Shown here one piece after another: positions 24,598-34,095 of a stretch of DNA of 64,000 nucleotides (its first letter is position 1; every line of letters starts with the position of its first letter). The notes below the pieces were generated by a model that was given only the letters and a program-made list of their open reading frames with translations, had not been told where the DNA came from and did not search any database. The stretch spans positions 1-64,000 of the forward strand of contig NZ_MTAV01000004.1 of assembly GCF_002154695.1 (NCBI RefSeq), read 5' to 3'. The translations under genes were made by a program, and so were the position numbers. Source of the stretch: Nostoc sp. T09. Lineage in GTDB: Bacteria > Cyanobacteriota > Cyanobacteriia > Cyanobacteriales > Nostocaceae.

Positions 24598-26130
24598 TTA
24601 ATTTTTTGCCTGTGGTTGTGCAGGGGGAATAGTCACATCTATAGGCGTTACTTGTGCTGCTAACTGAGTCAATGGGGGTTGAATCGCCGTTTGATTTCCC
24701 ACCACCAGAGTTACGAGATTTTCTGGTTTGAGGTATTGTTTTGCTACCCGTTGTACATCGGCTGCTGTTGTGGCTGCTACAGCTTTTTGATAGCGAAATA
24801 AGAAATCAGCAGGATAGCCGTAATATTCATATCGCATCAACCGTGAGATAGTTTGGTTAGGATCTTCAAAATTGAAGACAAAGGAATTTAATGTAGACTC
24901 CTTAGCAAAAGCCAGTTCTTGTGGTGTGACTCTTTGAGCTTGGATACGTTTAATTTCAGCTTGTAAAGCTTTGACGAACTGCACAGTTGTTTGCGATCGC
25001 GTCTGTCCCCCAGCAATGAACACTCCTGGGTAATCGTAGCGGGGACTCCATTGACCGTATACTGAATAAGCTAAACCTTGACGCGATCGCACTTCATTAA
25101 ATAAGCGTCCGCCAAATCCATTTAAGACGCCATTCAATACATCCAAGGCTGCATAGTCGGGACTGTCTAATTTTCCGCCTAAATGCCCGATGTAAATATT
25201 ACTTTGAGTTAGTTGCGGCTGATTGACAAAAAAGACTCCACCAGTTTTGGCTTGAGATACTTGTGGTAACTGGGGTTTAGCAAGTTTGGGGTTAGGTTGC
25301 CAATCGCCTAACTTCGCTTGAATGAGCGATCGCATTTTCTTCGCATCAAAATCTCCCAAAATCCCCAAAATTATATTATTCGGGTAGAAATATTTTTGGT
25401 AAAACTCGATCAAATCTGCACGGGAAATCTGCTCCACAGAGGTATATTCTGTTGTGCGAGCATAGGGGCTATCTTTCCCATAGATTAATTTGCGAAATTC
25501 TCTACTGGCTATAGAATTAGGATTATCATTGCGACGAGCAATACTACCCTTCTCCTGCGTCTTTGCCAAATCCAACTTTTCTTGAGCAAATACTGGCTCT
25601 CGCAACACCTCAGCAAACAGCCCAAACACCGTTTCTAAATCTTCCGTGAGTGCCTCAAAGCTAGCACTACCAGATGTTTCACCGATACCAGTTTCTACCG
25701 AAGCTGCTCGTTGTTCCAACATCTCGTTGAGTTCATCAGGCGAATGCTTCTTAGTTCCGCCAGTCCGCATTACCTCACCCGTAAACTCAGCCAACCCAAC
25801 TTTATCTGCTGGTTCCAGGCGACTTCCTGTCCTCAGCAACGCTGTACCACCCACCAACGGTAGCTCATGATCCTCCATCAAATAGACAACCATGCCATTT
25901 TGCAGCACAAATCGCTCATACTTGGGTAACTTAATCTCAGGTAACGGTGGTAACTGCAACTCTGTGTAATGTTTGGCTGCTGCTGTCGCCGCCTGAGAAA
26001 AGTTAAAAGTTAAAAGTAAAAAGGCAAAAGCAACAACCAAAGCATAAATCAGCCTCTGCCGATTTTGGATTTTAGATTTTGGATTTTGGATTTTGAATAA
26101 CATCTGCCTTTTACTCTGATACTGTTGCAT
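24598..26130 (-). CDS. M16-family peptidase-like protein without HxxEH (inactive subunit)
   Basis: A 510-residue pitrilysin-family protein with N-terminal membrane/signal helix (LIYALVVAFAFLLLTFNFSQ) and two M16 domains. Where active members have HxxEH this one has LAEFTGEVM, so zinc binding is not possible; the C-terminal half keeps the RQGLAYSVYG motif typical of the partner subunit. It should form a heterodimer with the active protein encoded just upstream. The first 25 residues include translated AAAATCC-type tandem repeat (FKIQNPKSKIQNRQ), so the start may be misplaced or recently extended. Confidence 0.88.
   Translation of the reverse strand: MQQYQSKRQMLFKIQNPKSKIQNRQRLIYALVVAFAFLLLTFNFSQAATAAAKHYTELQLPPLPEIKLPKYERFVLQNGMVVYLMEDHELPLVGGTALLRTGSRLEPADKVGLAEFTGEVMRTGGTKKHSPDELNEMLEQRAASVETGIGETSGSASFEALTEDLETVFGLFAEVLREPVFAQEKLDLAKTQEKGSIARRNDNPNSIASREFRKLIYGKDSPYARTTEYTSVEQISRADLIEFYQKYFYPNNIILGILGDFDAKKMRSLIQAKLGDWQPNPKLAKPQLPQVSQAKTGGVFFVNQPQLTQSNIYIGHLGGKLDSPDYAALDVLNGVLNGFGGRLFNEVRSRQGLAYSVYGQWSPRYDYPGVFIAGGQTRSQTTVQFVKALQAEIKRIQAQRVTPQELAFAKESTLNSFVFNFEDPNQTISRLMRYEYYGYPADFLFRYQKAVAATTAADVQRVAKQYLKPENLVTLVVGNQTAIQPPLTQLAAQVTPIDVTIPPAQPQAKN
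26060..26105. repeat. Heptanucleotide short tandem repeat (AAAATCC type)
   Basis: TTTTGGATTTTAGATTTTGGATTTTGGATTTTG-type DNA on the plus strand, translated as the N-terminus of the M16-like protein. The same unit recurs at about 39420-39505. Confidence 0.75.
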
Positions 26131-26172
26131 AGTCTCTTTCTTCGCGTCCTTTGCGTCTTTGCGGTTGGTTTC

Positions 26173-27738
26173 TTATCCCTTAGACAACAACTTGCCAATC
26201 GTGCGATTTTCTGCTGTAAACGATGCCTTTGCTACCCGTTGAATATCAGCAGTCGTCACCGCAGCTATTTCATCCAACTGCTTAAACAAATTCCGCCAAG
26301 AGCCAGTTTTCACCTCATATTCCAACAACTGCTGCGCCATCCCCATATTAGAATCGAGACTGCGTAACAAACCTGCCCGTGCTTGGGTTTTCACTCGCTG
26401 CAATTCCGCATCTGTCACAAGCTCAGTTTTCAATTTGTCAATTTCTTGGCGCAAAGCTACCGCCAATTCATCAACCGTATGACCGGGAGATGTCAGCGCA
26501 TAGAATAGCATCAAGTTTGGGTACTTATCACCGGGAAAGCCGCTAAAACCTTGGGCACTCAGCGCCAAACGCTGCTGTTCCACCAAAGATTTATACAGCC
26601 GCGACGTGCGTCCATTACTCAATAAACTGCCAATGATTTCATAAACGGCATTATCTGGATGGGTAAGCGCCGGACGGTGATAACCTTCTAGATACCAAGG
26701 TTGTGAAGGTAGCTGCAAAGTAACTTCCCGCGTTTGGGACTGTTTTGGTTCTGTGGAGATTTGCTCAACAGCTTTTGGTTTGGCGCTAAAGCGTCCAAAG
26801 TAGTTTTGCGCTAGTTTTTTAACCTCAGTTGGGTTAACATCTCCCACAATAGCGATCGCTAAATTGCTGGGTACATAATAAGTGTTAAAAAACTTTTGTA
26901 CATCTTCTGGTGTCAGATTACGGATATCTTGGTCATAACCAATCACCGGTCGCTTGTAGGGATGGACTTGGTAAGCTGCATCGATAAACTTTTCGATCAT
27001 CAAGCCGATAGGTGAATTTTCTACCCGTAAACGGCGCTCTTCTAAAATCACCTCTTTTTCTTTATAAAACTCGCGAAATACAGGTTCTAAAAATCGTTCT
27101 GATTCCAGCGACATCCACAGTTCTAATTTATTGGCGGGAAAACTGTAAAAATAACGTGTCGCTTCCGTAGAAGTATTAGCATTTAAACCTACACCTCCTG
27201 CTTGTTCGACAATTCGCCCCATTTCATTTTGCTTGGCTAGCTTGGCTGCTTGCAATTCAACTTGTTCAAACTCTGCTTGCAGCTTGGCTATCTCATCTTT
27301 TTTGCCACTCGCTTTCGCGGCTTTGATTTGGGTATCTAACTGTTGCAGGCGTTCTAGTAATGGTTTTTCAGCATTGTAGTCTTTTGTACCAATACGCTTT
27401 GTACCTTTGAAAGCTAAATGCTCAAGAAAGTGGGCTACACCAGTTTTTCCATCTGGCTCATCCACACCTCCAACATCCGCATAAGTCAGGAAGGAAACTA
27501 CTGGTGCTTGATGTCGTTCTAAAACAATAAATTTCAAACCATTGTCAAGGCGAAACTCCGTTAACTGCTTAACCACTCGATCGAGATAAGGTTGAATCGA
27601 AGTGGGAGTTTTGCTAGGTGGTAGCACTCTTAGAGCCGGAGGTGCCGTTTGAGTCTGCGCTAAAGCGACTTCTGGTAGTAAACCACACCAGAACATTGTC
27701 AACGCTAAGATAGTAACAAACAGCCGATAAAGTATCAT
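26173..27738 (-). CDS. M16-family zinc peptidase (active subunit)
   Basis: About 521 residues with signal peptide (LYRLFVTILALTMFWCGLLP, cut near ALAQ), so it acts in the periplasm. The zinc motif is intact: HFLEH in GVAHFLEHLAFKG, with the distal Glu in the region VILEERRLRVENSP. A coiled-coil insertion lies between (about 150-190). I choose ATG at 27738, which has GAAGG 6 bases upstream and starts the signal peptide, over ATG at 27792. Together with the inactive partner it forms the common bacterial M16 pair. Its place next to a RiPP locus may be chance, but M16 pairs do process some RiPPs. Confidence 0.9.
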   Translation of the reverse strand: MILYRLFVTILALTMFWCGLLPEVALAQTQTAPPALRVLPPSKTPTSIQPYLDRVVKQLTEFRLDNGLKFIVLERHQAPVVSFLTYADVGGVDEPDGKTGVAHFLEHLAFKGTKRIGTKDYNAEKPLLERLQQLDTQIKAAKASGKKDEIAKLQAEFEQVELQAAKLAKQNEMGRIVEQAGGVGLNANTSTEATRYFYSFPANKLELWMSLESERFLEPVFREFYKEKEVILEERRLRVENSPIGLMIEKFIDAAYQVHPYKRPVIGYDQDIRNLTPEDVQKFFNTYYVPSNLAIAIVGDVNPTEVKKLAQNYFGRFSAKPKAVEQISTEPKQSQTREVTLQLPSQPWYLEGYHRPALTHPDNAVYEIIGSLLSNGRTSRLYKSLVEQQRLALSAQGFSGFPGDKYPNLMLFYALTSPGHTVDELAVALRQEIDKLKTELVTDAELQRVKTQARAGLLRSLDSNMGMAQQLLEYEVKTGSWRNLFKQLDEIAAVTTADIQRVAKASFTAENRTIGKLLSKG

Positions 27739-27943
27739 AGATACCTTCTTTGAGTAAGAGAAAATTGCTGGGCAGCACCTGGGCTGATTCATAAGCGGCG
27801 ATTAAAGTAAAGTTTCATTACCTAAGAGACAAGCTAATTGGGAAACAGAGCGTTAATCTTGTATTAAGCTTTCTGTGCTTTTTGTACTGGACGTTAGACA
27901 ATAATGCTACAAGTCGTGTTCCGGAGATCTCCCAATAACTACT

Positions 27944-28558
27944 ATGCGAGTTTTTAATTCTCCTCCCCCCTCAGAAGCGCAGACACGTACCCGCATTTTA
28001 CAAGCGGCACAAAAATTGTTTGCCTCTCAAGGTTTTGATGGCACTACTACCCGCGACTTAGCACAGGCCGCAGGTGTGGCTGAGGGCACCTTGTTTCGTC
28101 ATTTTCCCAATAAAAAGGCGATTTTGGTAGAAGTAGCAACTACTGGCTGGGTAGATATTCTCACAGATTTGCTCACAGAATTGAGCGAAATGGGTAGTTA
28201 TAAGGCTGTAGCCCAGGTAATGCGCCGCCGCATGTGGAATTTGAGCAAAAATGTCGATTTGATGCGAGTTTGTTTTATGGAAGTGCAATTTCATCCAGAC
28301 TTGCGCGATCGCATTCAATTAGATGTCATTACTAAAATGACCGATGTTGCTGAGGCTTTCTTTCAAACGGCTATGGATAAAGGCATTTATCGCCAGACAG
28401 ATGCCAAATTAGTTGCCAAAGTATTCTTGGGAATGTTTGCGATCGCAGGTTTTTCCAACAATACTCTCATGGAACCCGACGCCTCCCCCCAAGAAATGCA
28501 GCAGATGGCAGAAGGACTTGCTGATATCTTTCTCAATGGTGTACTGGCCAAAGAATAA
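27944..28558 (+). CDS. TetR-family transcriptional regulator
   Basis: A 204-residue protein with the typical TetR N-terminal HTH (RILQAAQKLFASQGFDGTTT, then DLAQAAGVAEGTLFRHFPNK) and a ligand-binding helical C-terminal domain (VCFMEVQFHPDLRDRI). It is divergent from the M16 pair, separated by about 205 bases, so it may control those genes. The ligand is unknown. Confidence 0.9.
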   Translation: MRVFNSPPPSEAQTRTRILQAAQKLFASQGFDGTTTRDLAQAAGVAEGTLFRHFPNKKAILVEVATTGWVDILTDLLTELSEMGSYKAVAQVMRRRMWNLSKNVDLMRVCFMEVQFHPDLRDRIQLDVITKMTDVAEAFFQTAMDKGIYRQTDAKLVAKVFLGMFAIAGFSNNTLMEPDASPQEMQQMAEGLADIFLNGVLAKE

Positions 28559-28586
28559 AAAATTCAAAATTCAAAAAATTAGACTT

Positions 28587-29024
28587 TTAACTTATTTGTC
28601 GCGCTTGGTAACTCCACTGCTGTACTAGCTCAATCGCTGGACACAAATCTCGCCGCTGCATTGTTGCTACTTGCAAACGTAAGATTTGTTGGTGTAATCG
28701 GTGAGAGGGAACCTGAGCCAATTGCGCTACAGAACCAATACCTGCATGTAATAATAAACCACAATATTGCGGTCCGACGCTGGGAATTCGTGCCAAATCT
28801 GCCAAAGCTATCCATTTGTTTACATATTGAAGGTGAACTTGTAATTTATTAGCTAGCGCCAGCCTCGCTTCTAGAGTCTTCCCTTGTTTAACTAGTGCGC
28901 CTGTGGTTGTAATTCCACAATTTTGCAGTTGGGATTGCTCTTCTTGACTCAATCCAGGTAATTGTTCAATCGGCCAGTCACACGCTTGAATCGTGTTTTT
29001 ATTAGTTGTTTGTTTAGGGGACAT
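28587..29024 (-). CDS. DUF4332 helix-hairpin-helix protein
   Basis: A 145-residue protein with two helix-hairpin-helix-like units (LSQEEQSQLQNCGITTTGAL and LARIPSVGPQYCGLLLHAGI, then SVAQLAQ), the pattern of DUF4332. Such motifs bind DNA non-specifically or act as scaffolds; the true role is not known. It converges with the TetR gene, 28 bases apart. Confidence 0.8.
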   Translation of the reverse strand: MSPKQTTNKNTIQACDWPIEQLPGLSQEEQSQLQNCGITTTGALVKQGKTLEARLALANKLQVHLQYVNKWIALADLARIPSVGPQYCGLLLHAGIGSVAQLAQVPSHRLHQQILRLQVATMQRRDLCPAIELVQQWSYQARQIS

Positions 29025-29143
29025 TTCTTTAAATTAAATAAGAGCTTCTTTAACCATTGTGCCGCAGAATAATTATTTGTGAAATTGAATAACCGAGATT
29101 TCTGACTTTTTCAAGAAGTGGGGAATCTTAATTCAAAATAGTG

Positions 29144-30004
29144 TTACCTAATTTTTTTTCTGCGTTCTTCATTTTTTCTATCAAACCAAAACCAATCTTC
29201 ATCACTCATGTGATTTGCATCTTTAATCCTTTGAATTGCTAACTCTAAATACTCATAATTAATCTCACATCCTAACCATCTTCTGCCTAATTGTTCAGCA
29301 GTTACAGCTGTAGTACCTGAACCTAAAAAAGGGTCAATGACGATATCGTGTCGTTTGGATGAAGCAAGAATAAATTTTCTAATCAGTTCTTCTGGTTTTT
29401 GTGTAGGATGTTTTGTTTTTTCATTCATTCCATTACAAGTTGTAGGAATTTCTATCACATCTCTTGGTTTAGCTCCCTTTAAGTTGGGATTCCATGTCTT
29501 GCCATTATTCTTACCATTATTGCCATACTGACTAGTTATCGCTTGCGGATGGGATGGATATTTTAAAGTATGTTCTCCATATAATATTCTGACATTATCG
29601 ATATCCATGTAGAAATATTTTGATTTGCGAAAATGTAAAATGCTTTCATGGGAGCGTCCCCAATCATTTGACAAATTAGCTTTGTTCTTATAATGCCAAA
29701 TTAGCCAGCGGCAGCCTTGAAAAAAACGAGAAGCAGGTAATTTTAGATCAGCTAATATTTCCGAGAAACCACAAATATAAAAACTTCCAGTAGGTTTAAG
29801 AACTCGGGATACTTGCTCAATCCACTCTAAAGACCATTCAATATAAGCTTCTTGAGATTCAAAAGTATCCCACTCTGCTTTTTTTATATTATATGGAGGG
29901 TCGGCAATAACTAAATCAACCGACTCTGTATCTAAAGTACGCAGCCACTCGATTGCATCTCCTTGCCAGAGTTGACCATTTTCATGAGAATAGAGTAATT
30001 TCAT
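29144..30004 (-). CDS. Orphan site-specific DNA methyltransferase (DPPY type)
   Basis: A 286-residue amino-methyltransferase with motif IV DPPY (LVIADPPYNIKKAEW, about 33) in front of motif I (IDPFLGSGTTAVTAEQLG, about 225), the beta order of N6-adenine/N4-cytosine enzymes. The C-terminus HPTQKPEELI is typical of the family. No restriction endonuclease gene is adjacent, so it is likely a solitary methyltransferase, as the conserved Dmt enzymes of Anabaena. Recognition site cannot be read from the sequence; GATC or CGATCG would fit the HIP1-rich genome, but this is a guess. Confidence 0.88.
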   Translation of the reverse strand: MKLLYSHENGQLWQGDAIEWLRTLDTESVDLVIADPPYNIKKAEWDTFESQEAYIEWSLEWIEQVSRVLKPTGSFYICGFSEILADLKLPASRFFQGCRWLIWHYKNKANLSNDWGRSHESILHFRKSKYFYMDIDNVRILYGEHTLKYPSHPQAITSQYGNNGKNNGKTWNPNLKGAKPRDVIEIPTTCNGMNEKTKHPTQKPEELIRKFILASSKRHDIVIDPFLGSGTTAVTAEQLGRRWLGCEINYEYLELAIQRIKDANHMSDEDWFWFDRKNEERRKKIR

Positions 30005-30131
30005 AGCTTCAATATTAATAATTAGTCTGTTACAAATAAAGAATAATCAAGATCCCCGACTTCTTTAAGAACTCGGGGATCTGTAGCTTTTAATTTTCAC
30101 AAATAAGCTCGGATTTCTATACAACCTGAAG

Positions 30132-30941
30132 CTATTGCTTGTTTGTTGTAATTAATTCCCCACGCAACACAGTAACAGCTTGTCCAGCTAAAAAGACGCG
30201 ATCGCCTCCGCTATAGCGCACCTTCACCACTCCCCCACGACTAGATGCTTGATAAGCCAAGAACTCATCTTTACCCAAGCGATCGCGCCAGAAGGGAGCA
30301 AGACAACAATGCGCCGCACCAGTTACCGGATCTTCATCAATGCCGAATCCTGGCGCAAAAAAGCGAGAAACAAAATCATACTTGGAATTAGAATCAGTGA
30401 GGCTAGTGATGAGCACATTAGACACAGGTAACGTTTTTAATTGTTGAAAATTGGGCTGCATTTGCCGCACCAAATCTTCAGATTCTACTTCCACCAAATA
30501 GCCCAAGGAATTCTGGAAAACAGATTTACACTCTACACCCAAGGCTTGGCCAAGTTCTTCTGGAGCAACAGTTGCTTGGGAGTGATTTACAGGAAAATCT
30601 AACTCAATCCAGTTAACTTGGCGTTTGGCAATCAACACACCGCTTTTCGTATAGAAACGGGCAATTTCATCCGGTAACAAATACGCCTCTGACCAGAGTA
30701 CATGGGCACTAGCTAAGGTTGCATGACCACAAAGTGGTACTTCCACCGTCGGCGTAAACCAGCGCAGATTAAAGCCATCATCCTGTTTAACTAGAAAAGC
30801 CGTCTCCGATAAATTCATCTCCTGCGCTACATTCTGCATCCAGCGATCGCTTTGAGGAGCAGGTAAAACACAAACAGCAGCAGGATTCCCAGCAAATGGT
30901 GTATCAGTGAAAGCATCCACCTGTGTAATGATTTGTCCCAT
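30132..30941 (-). CDS. PhzF-family isomerase/epimerase-like protein
   Basis: A 269-residue protein of the PhzF fold (two diaminopimelate-epimerase-like halves). Visible motifs are DAFTDTPFAGNPAAVCVL at the N-terminus, the catalytic Glu in LSETAFL (about 46), the PLCGHATLASAHVL loop and the second-half GIDEDPVTGAAHCCLAPFW. The natural substrate is not known for most family members; no phenazine genes are near. Confidence 0.92.
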   Translation of the reverse strand: MGQIITQVDAFTDTPFAGNPAAVCVLPAPQSDRWMQNVAQEMNLSETAFLVKQDDGFNLRWFTPTVEVPLCGHATLASAHVLWSEAYLLPDEIARFYTKSGVLIAKRQVNWIELDFPVNHSQATVAPEELGQALGVECKSVFQNSLGYLVEVESEDLVRQMQPNFQQLKTLPVSNVLITSLTDSNSKYDFVSRFFAPGFGIDEDPVTGAAHCCLAPFWRDRLGKDEFLAYQASSRGGVVKVRYSGGDRVFLAGQAVTVLRGELITTNKQ

Positions 30942-31073
30942 AGAATCACCGTTATATAAGACTTAGACAAAGTTGGATAATGTCAGCTTCTCACAACCTA
31001 TGTATTTCTCTTAGCGAGCGCATGGTATTGCTCAATAATAGAAACTGAAGTAGTAGAAATATTATGATTGCTT

Positions 31074-31280
31074 ATGACTCGTACTTTTTCAGCAATTGTG
31101 TATTGGGAAGATGATGTCTACGTAGCTGAGTGTCCAGAAGTAGGAACAGCTAGCCAAGGCGAAACAATTGAAGCAGCAATTGCTAATCTCAAAGAAGCAA
31201 CTGAACTTTATCTAGAAGAATTTCCGCTTCCGCAATCAAGTCCCCGTTTGTTAACTACATTTGAGGTAATGAGTGCCTAA
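31074..31280 (+). CDS. hicB: HicB-like antitoxin
   Basis: A 68-residue HicB-type partial RNase H fold: SAIVYWEDDVYVAECPEVG followed by QGETIEAAIANLKEATELYL. It would neutralise the HicA toxin encoded next. Its stop codon overlaps the GTG start of hicA by 8 bases. ATG at 31074 fits the family N-terminus. Confidence 0.85.
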   Translation: MTRTFSAIVYWEDDVYVAECPEVGTASQGETIEAAIANLKEATELYLEEFPLPQSSPRLLTTFEVMSA

Positions 31281-31518
31281 GCTACCACGAGTACCTGCTT
31301 CTGAAGTTATTCGTGCTTTGGAACGTTTAGGATTTATCCAAATGAGACAACGGGGAAGCCATATAATTTTGAAAAAGCAGATAATTGATGAAAATCAGGA
31401 TGTTGTTGAAATAGGTTGTGTTGTTCCACTACACAAAAAGACTGTAGCAGTTGGGACACTCAAAAGTATTTTAAATCAGGCAGGTGTTTCAGTTGAAAAG
31501 TTTTTAGAGAGTTTGTAG
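31273..31518 (+). CDS. hicA: HicA-like mRNA interferase toxin
   Basis: An 81-residue HicA protein with double-stranded-RNA-binding-like fold: ASEVIRALERLGFIQMRQRG, the catalytic His in RGSHIILKK, and VVPLHKKTVAVGTLKSILNQ. It starts with GTG inside the end of hicB. The gene order hicB-hicA is the reverse of the classical order but common in cyanobacteria. Confidence 0.87.
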   Translation: MPKLPRVPASEVIRALERLGFIQMRQRGSHIILKKQIIDENQDVVEIGCVVPLHKKTVAVGTLKSILNQAGVSVEKFLESL

Positions 31519-31691
31519 TCATTCCTTAAAAAATACGTAGACGCGGAGCAGCTTGTCGTAGACATCGCATACTTTTCCAGCAGTTCCATCAATTCTTGAA
31601 TCGATACACTAAAAGCACGGGCTATTTCAGGTTCTGATTTAGCTAGTATGTTTCTGAAATGAGCAAACCTAGCGTTTAAAGGTTTAGGTCA

Positions 31692-31952
31692 ATGGTAAAT
31701 CAAAACCAACACTTGAGGGTAAAAATCACTGGAGCTATTTTTGCTGCTCTTAACATAGTGATAATTTCTTTAGGATTAAGTAGCTGCGGTGCTGAAGTAC
31801 AGAATCCACTGAATCAAACTGAGCAACAAAAAGAACAGTACAAAAATCAACCTAACCAAAAACCTCAATCGAGTCAGCAAAATGACGAAGATAACGACGA
31901 CAAAAAAGATGACGACGACAAAGATGATAAAGACGATGACGATAAAGATTAA
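31692..31952 (+). CDS. Small lipoprotein with Asp/Lys-rich tail
   Basis: An 86-residue protein with signal helix (ITGAIFAALNIVIISLGL) and lipobox LSSC, so Cys32 should be lipidated. The mature part is polar: Gln/Asn-rich, then a tail of about 25 residues made nearly only of Asp and Lys. It may bind cations or wall polymers. No family recognised. Confidence 0.65.
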   Translation: MVNQNQHLRVKITGAIFAALNIVIISLGLSSCGAEVQNPLNQTEQQKEQYKNQPNQKPQSSQQNDEDNDDKKDDDDKDDKDDDDKD

Positions 31953-31977
31953 ATAAAAGCGTTTGAGTTTCTATTTT

Positions 31978-33360
31978 ATGGTTATCCTCAACACCTCCAG
32001 TTCTCTGGTTGATATCTTAAGCCAACGGCGGCAACGACTAGCTCAACTAATTGATTTTCCTGCAATTCTTTGGTCTGGAAGCAGCAGTCCGCGTAACTTT
32101 GCCGCTAATGTGTATCCATTTCGGGCTAACAGCCATTTTCTCTATTTTGCTGGGCTTCCCTTGCCCAACGCCGCAATTCGCTTGGAGGCGGGGAAGCTAG
32201 AACTCTTCATGGAAGATCCCCAACCCAGCAGCGCCTTGTGGCATGGAGAAATGCCTAAGCGTGAGGAAATTGCCCAAATCATTGGGGCAGATGCTGCTAA
32301 ATCAATGGCAGAATTAGAGTTTTTAATGGCAGACGCAGCCACGATCGCAGTTCAGGATGCGGCTACTTGGACACAGCAATCCCAGCTATTAAATAGATGG
32401 GTTTTACCGCAAAATCCACCCCAAGGAATTGACTTAGAGTTAGCCAAAGCAGTTGTTTCCTTACGCCTTACCCACGACGAAGGAGCATTAGCTGAGTTAC
32501 GTAAGGCGGCAGCTGTGAGTGTGGAAGCACATAAAGTGGGTATGGCAGCAACACCTCAAGCTAGAAGGGAGGCAGAGGTTCGTGGGGCAATGGAAGGTGT
32601 AATTATTGCCCATAACATGACTACTTCTTACAACAGTATTGTCACCGTCCACGGCGAAGTTTTGCACAACGAGCATTATCACCATCCACTGCAATCAGGC
32701 GATTTACTGCTGGCTGATGTTGGCGCTGAAACTGAAACGGGTTGGGCTGCTGATATTACCCGTACTTGGCCTGTTTCCGGTAAGTTTTCCTCTACCCAAA
32801 GAGATATTTATGATGTCGTGCTAGCAGCCCATGATGCTTGTATTGCCAAAATCAGTCCTGGTGTTGAGTATGGCGATATTCATCTTTTAGCTGCCACAGT
32901 TATTGCTGAGGGGCTAGTGGATTTAGGGATTTTACAAGGAAATGCCCAAGATTTAGTAGAACTAGATGCTCATGCTTTGTTTTTCCCCCACGGTATCGGG
33001 CATCTCCTAGGCTTGGATGTTCACGATATGGAGGATTTGGGCGATTTAGCAGGGTATGAAGAGGGGCGACAAAGGAGCGATCGCTTTGGCTTAGGCTACC
33101 TCCGTTTAAATCGTCCCCTGCGTCCAGGAATGCTAGTTACAATTGAGCCTGGGTTTTATCAAGTCCCAGCCATTTTAAATGATGCCAAACAAAGCTCAAA
33201 ATATCATAATGTAGTTAATTGGGAGCGCTTATCGCAATTTGCCGATGTGCGAGGAATCCGCATCGAAGATGATGTTTTAGTTACAACAGATGGCAGCGAA
33301 GTTTTAACAGCCGCGTTACCCAATAAAGCTGATGCTGTCGAAGAACTGATTGCTTCCTAA
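31978..33360 (+). CDS. pepP: Xaa-Pro aminopeptidase (aminopeptidase P, M24B)
   Basis: A 460-residue creatinase-fold metallopeptidase that removes N-terminal residues ahead of proline. The N-terminal domain (about 1-165) is followed by the pita-bread domain with metal ligands visible in LLADVGAETETGWAADITRT (two Asp), FFPHGIGHLLGLDVHD (His), VTIEPGFY (Glu) and GIRIEDDVLV (Glu). I start at ATG 31978 rather than the upstream TTG at 31963. Confidence 0.92.
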   Translation: MVILNTSSSLVDILSQRRQRLAQLIDFPAILWSGSSSPRNFAANVYPFRANSHFLYFAGLPLPNAAIRLEAGKLELFMEDPQPSSALWHGEMPKREEIAQIIGADAAKSMAELEFLMADAATIAVQDAATWTQQSQLLNRWVLPQNPPQGIDLELAKAVVSLRLTHDEGALAELRKAAAVSVEAHKVGMAATPQARREAEVRGAMEGVIIAHNMTTSYNSIVTVHGEVLHNEHYHHPLQSGDLLLADVGAETETGWAADITRTWPVSGKFSSTQRDIYDVVLAAHDACIAKISPGVEYGDIHLLAATVIAEGLVDLGILQGNAQDLVELDAHALFFPHGIGHLLGLDVHDMEDLGDLAGYEEGRQRSDRFGLGYLRLNRPLRPGMLVTIEPGFYQVPAILNDAKQSSKYHNVVNWERLSQFADVRGIRIEDDVLVTTDGSEVLTAALPNKADAVEELIAS

Positions 33361-33365
33361 TTTTG

Positions 33366-33422
33366 AAACCACAGATAAACACAGATGCCCACCGATAATT
33401 TATCTGTGTTTATTTATGGTTT
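33366..33422. terminator. Bidirectional terminator between pepP and Uma2 gene
   Basis: ATAAACACAGAT (33375-33386) pairs with ATCTGTGTTTAT (33402-33413), and outside it AAACCA pairs with TGGTTT. It lies between two converging genes. Confidence 0.65.
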
Positions 33423-33453
33423 GATAGCCTTAGTCTCTGTGTTTGCAATCAGC

Positions 33454-34095
33454 TCATATATTTTGCTGAATTTGGCTTTTAACCCAGTTGCGAAATTCCC
33501 TGACCAAATCTAAATAATCCTTTTGTCCGACTTGCTGTAAAAAATTAGAAATTTCTGAAAGCTGCAAATTTGGGAAAGCTAAACTCCGATCAACAGCTAT
33601 ATATTTTTTATTTTGCAATATATTTATATTAAAATAATTGCCATCATATCGCCATATTTCAGGCACACCCATATCAGCATAAACTTCAAAACGATTTGTG
33701 GAACTGCTGGTAATATCAATTTCCACAACTAAATCGGGTGGTGGATCTTGCTCTAAATTTATTCTTTTTTTACCTCTAATTACATTGATATTTTCAATGT
33801 AAAAGCATTCATCTGGTTCTGCACCGCTAATGTCTGGACGCTTGAAAGTGGTAGAACCAAGAGGTTCAATCCTAACTTGTAGTTCTTCAGCTAAGGTTTC
33901 AACAAATCGACCCAAGATTTTTTTATAACTTTCATGTTCAGGTGAAGGAACCATAATTTCTAGAGTACCGCGATTATAGGTAAGCCTGAGGCGGCGACTA
34001 GCACTAAGTTCAGTTAGCAAATTCTCATAAGTTTGCCAACTAATACCTGACAGGTGAATAATTTCTGCGGGTTGGATTAGAGTGTTGCTAGCCAT
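33454..34095 (-). CDS. Uma2-family (DUF820) putative endonuclease
   Basis: A 213-residue protein of the PD-(D/E)XK-like Uma2 family, present in many copies in cyanobacteria and of unknown substrate. Typical motifs are YNRGTLEIMVPSPEHE near residue 40 and PPPDLVVEIDITSSS with the acidic pair near 120. It stands alone. Confidence 0.9.
   Translation of the reverse strand: MASNTLIQPAEIIHLSGISWQTYENLLTELSASRRLRLTYNRGTLEIMVPSPEHESYKKILGRFVETLAEELQVRIEPLGSTTFKRPDISGAEPDECFYIENINVIRGKKRINLEQDPPPDLVVEIDITSSSTNRFEVYADMGVPEIWRYDGNYFNINILQNKKYIAVDRSLAFPNLQLSEISNFLQQVGQKDYLDLVREFRNWVKSQIQQNI

Noticed and set aside
29144-30004. Complete restriction-modification system
   Set aside because: No endonuclease gene is adjacent; the neighbours are DUF4332 and PhzF proteins.
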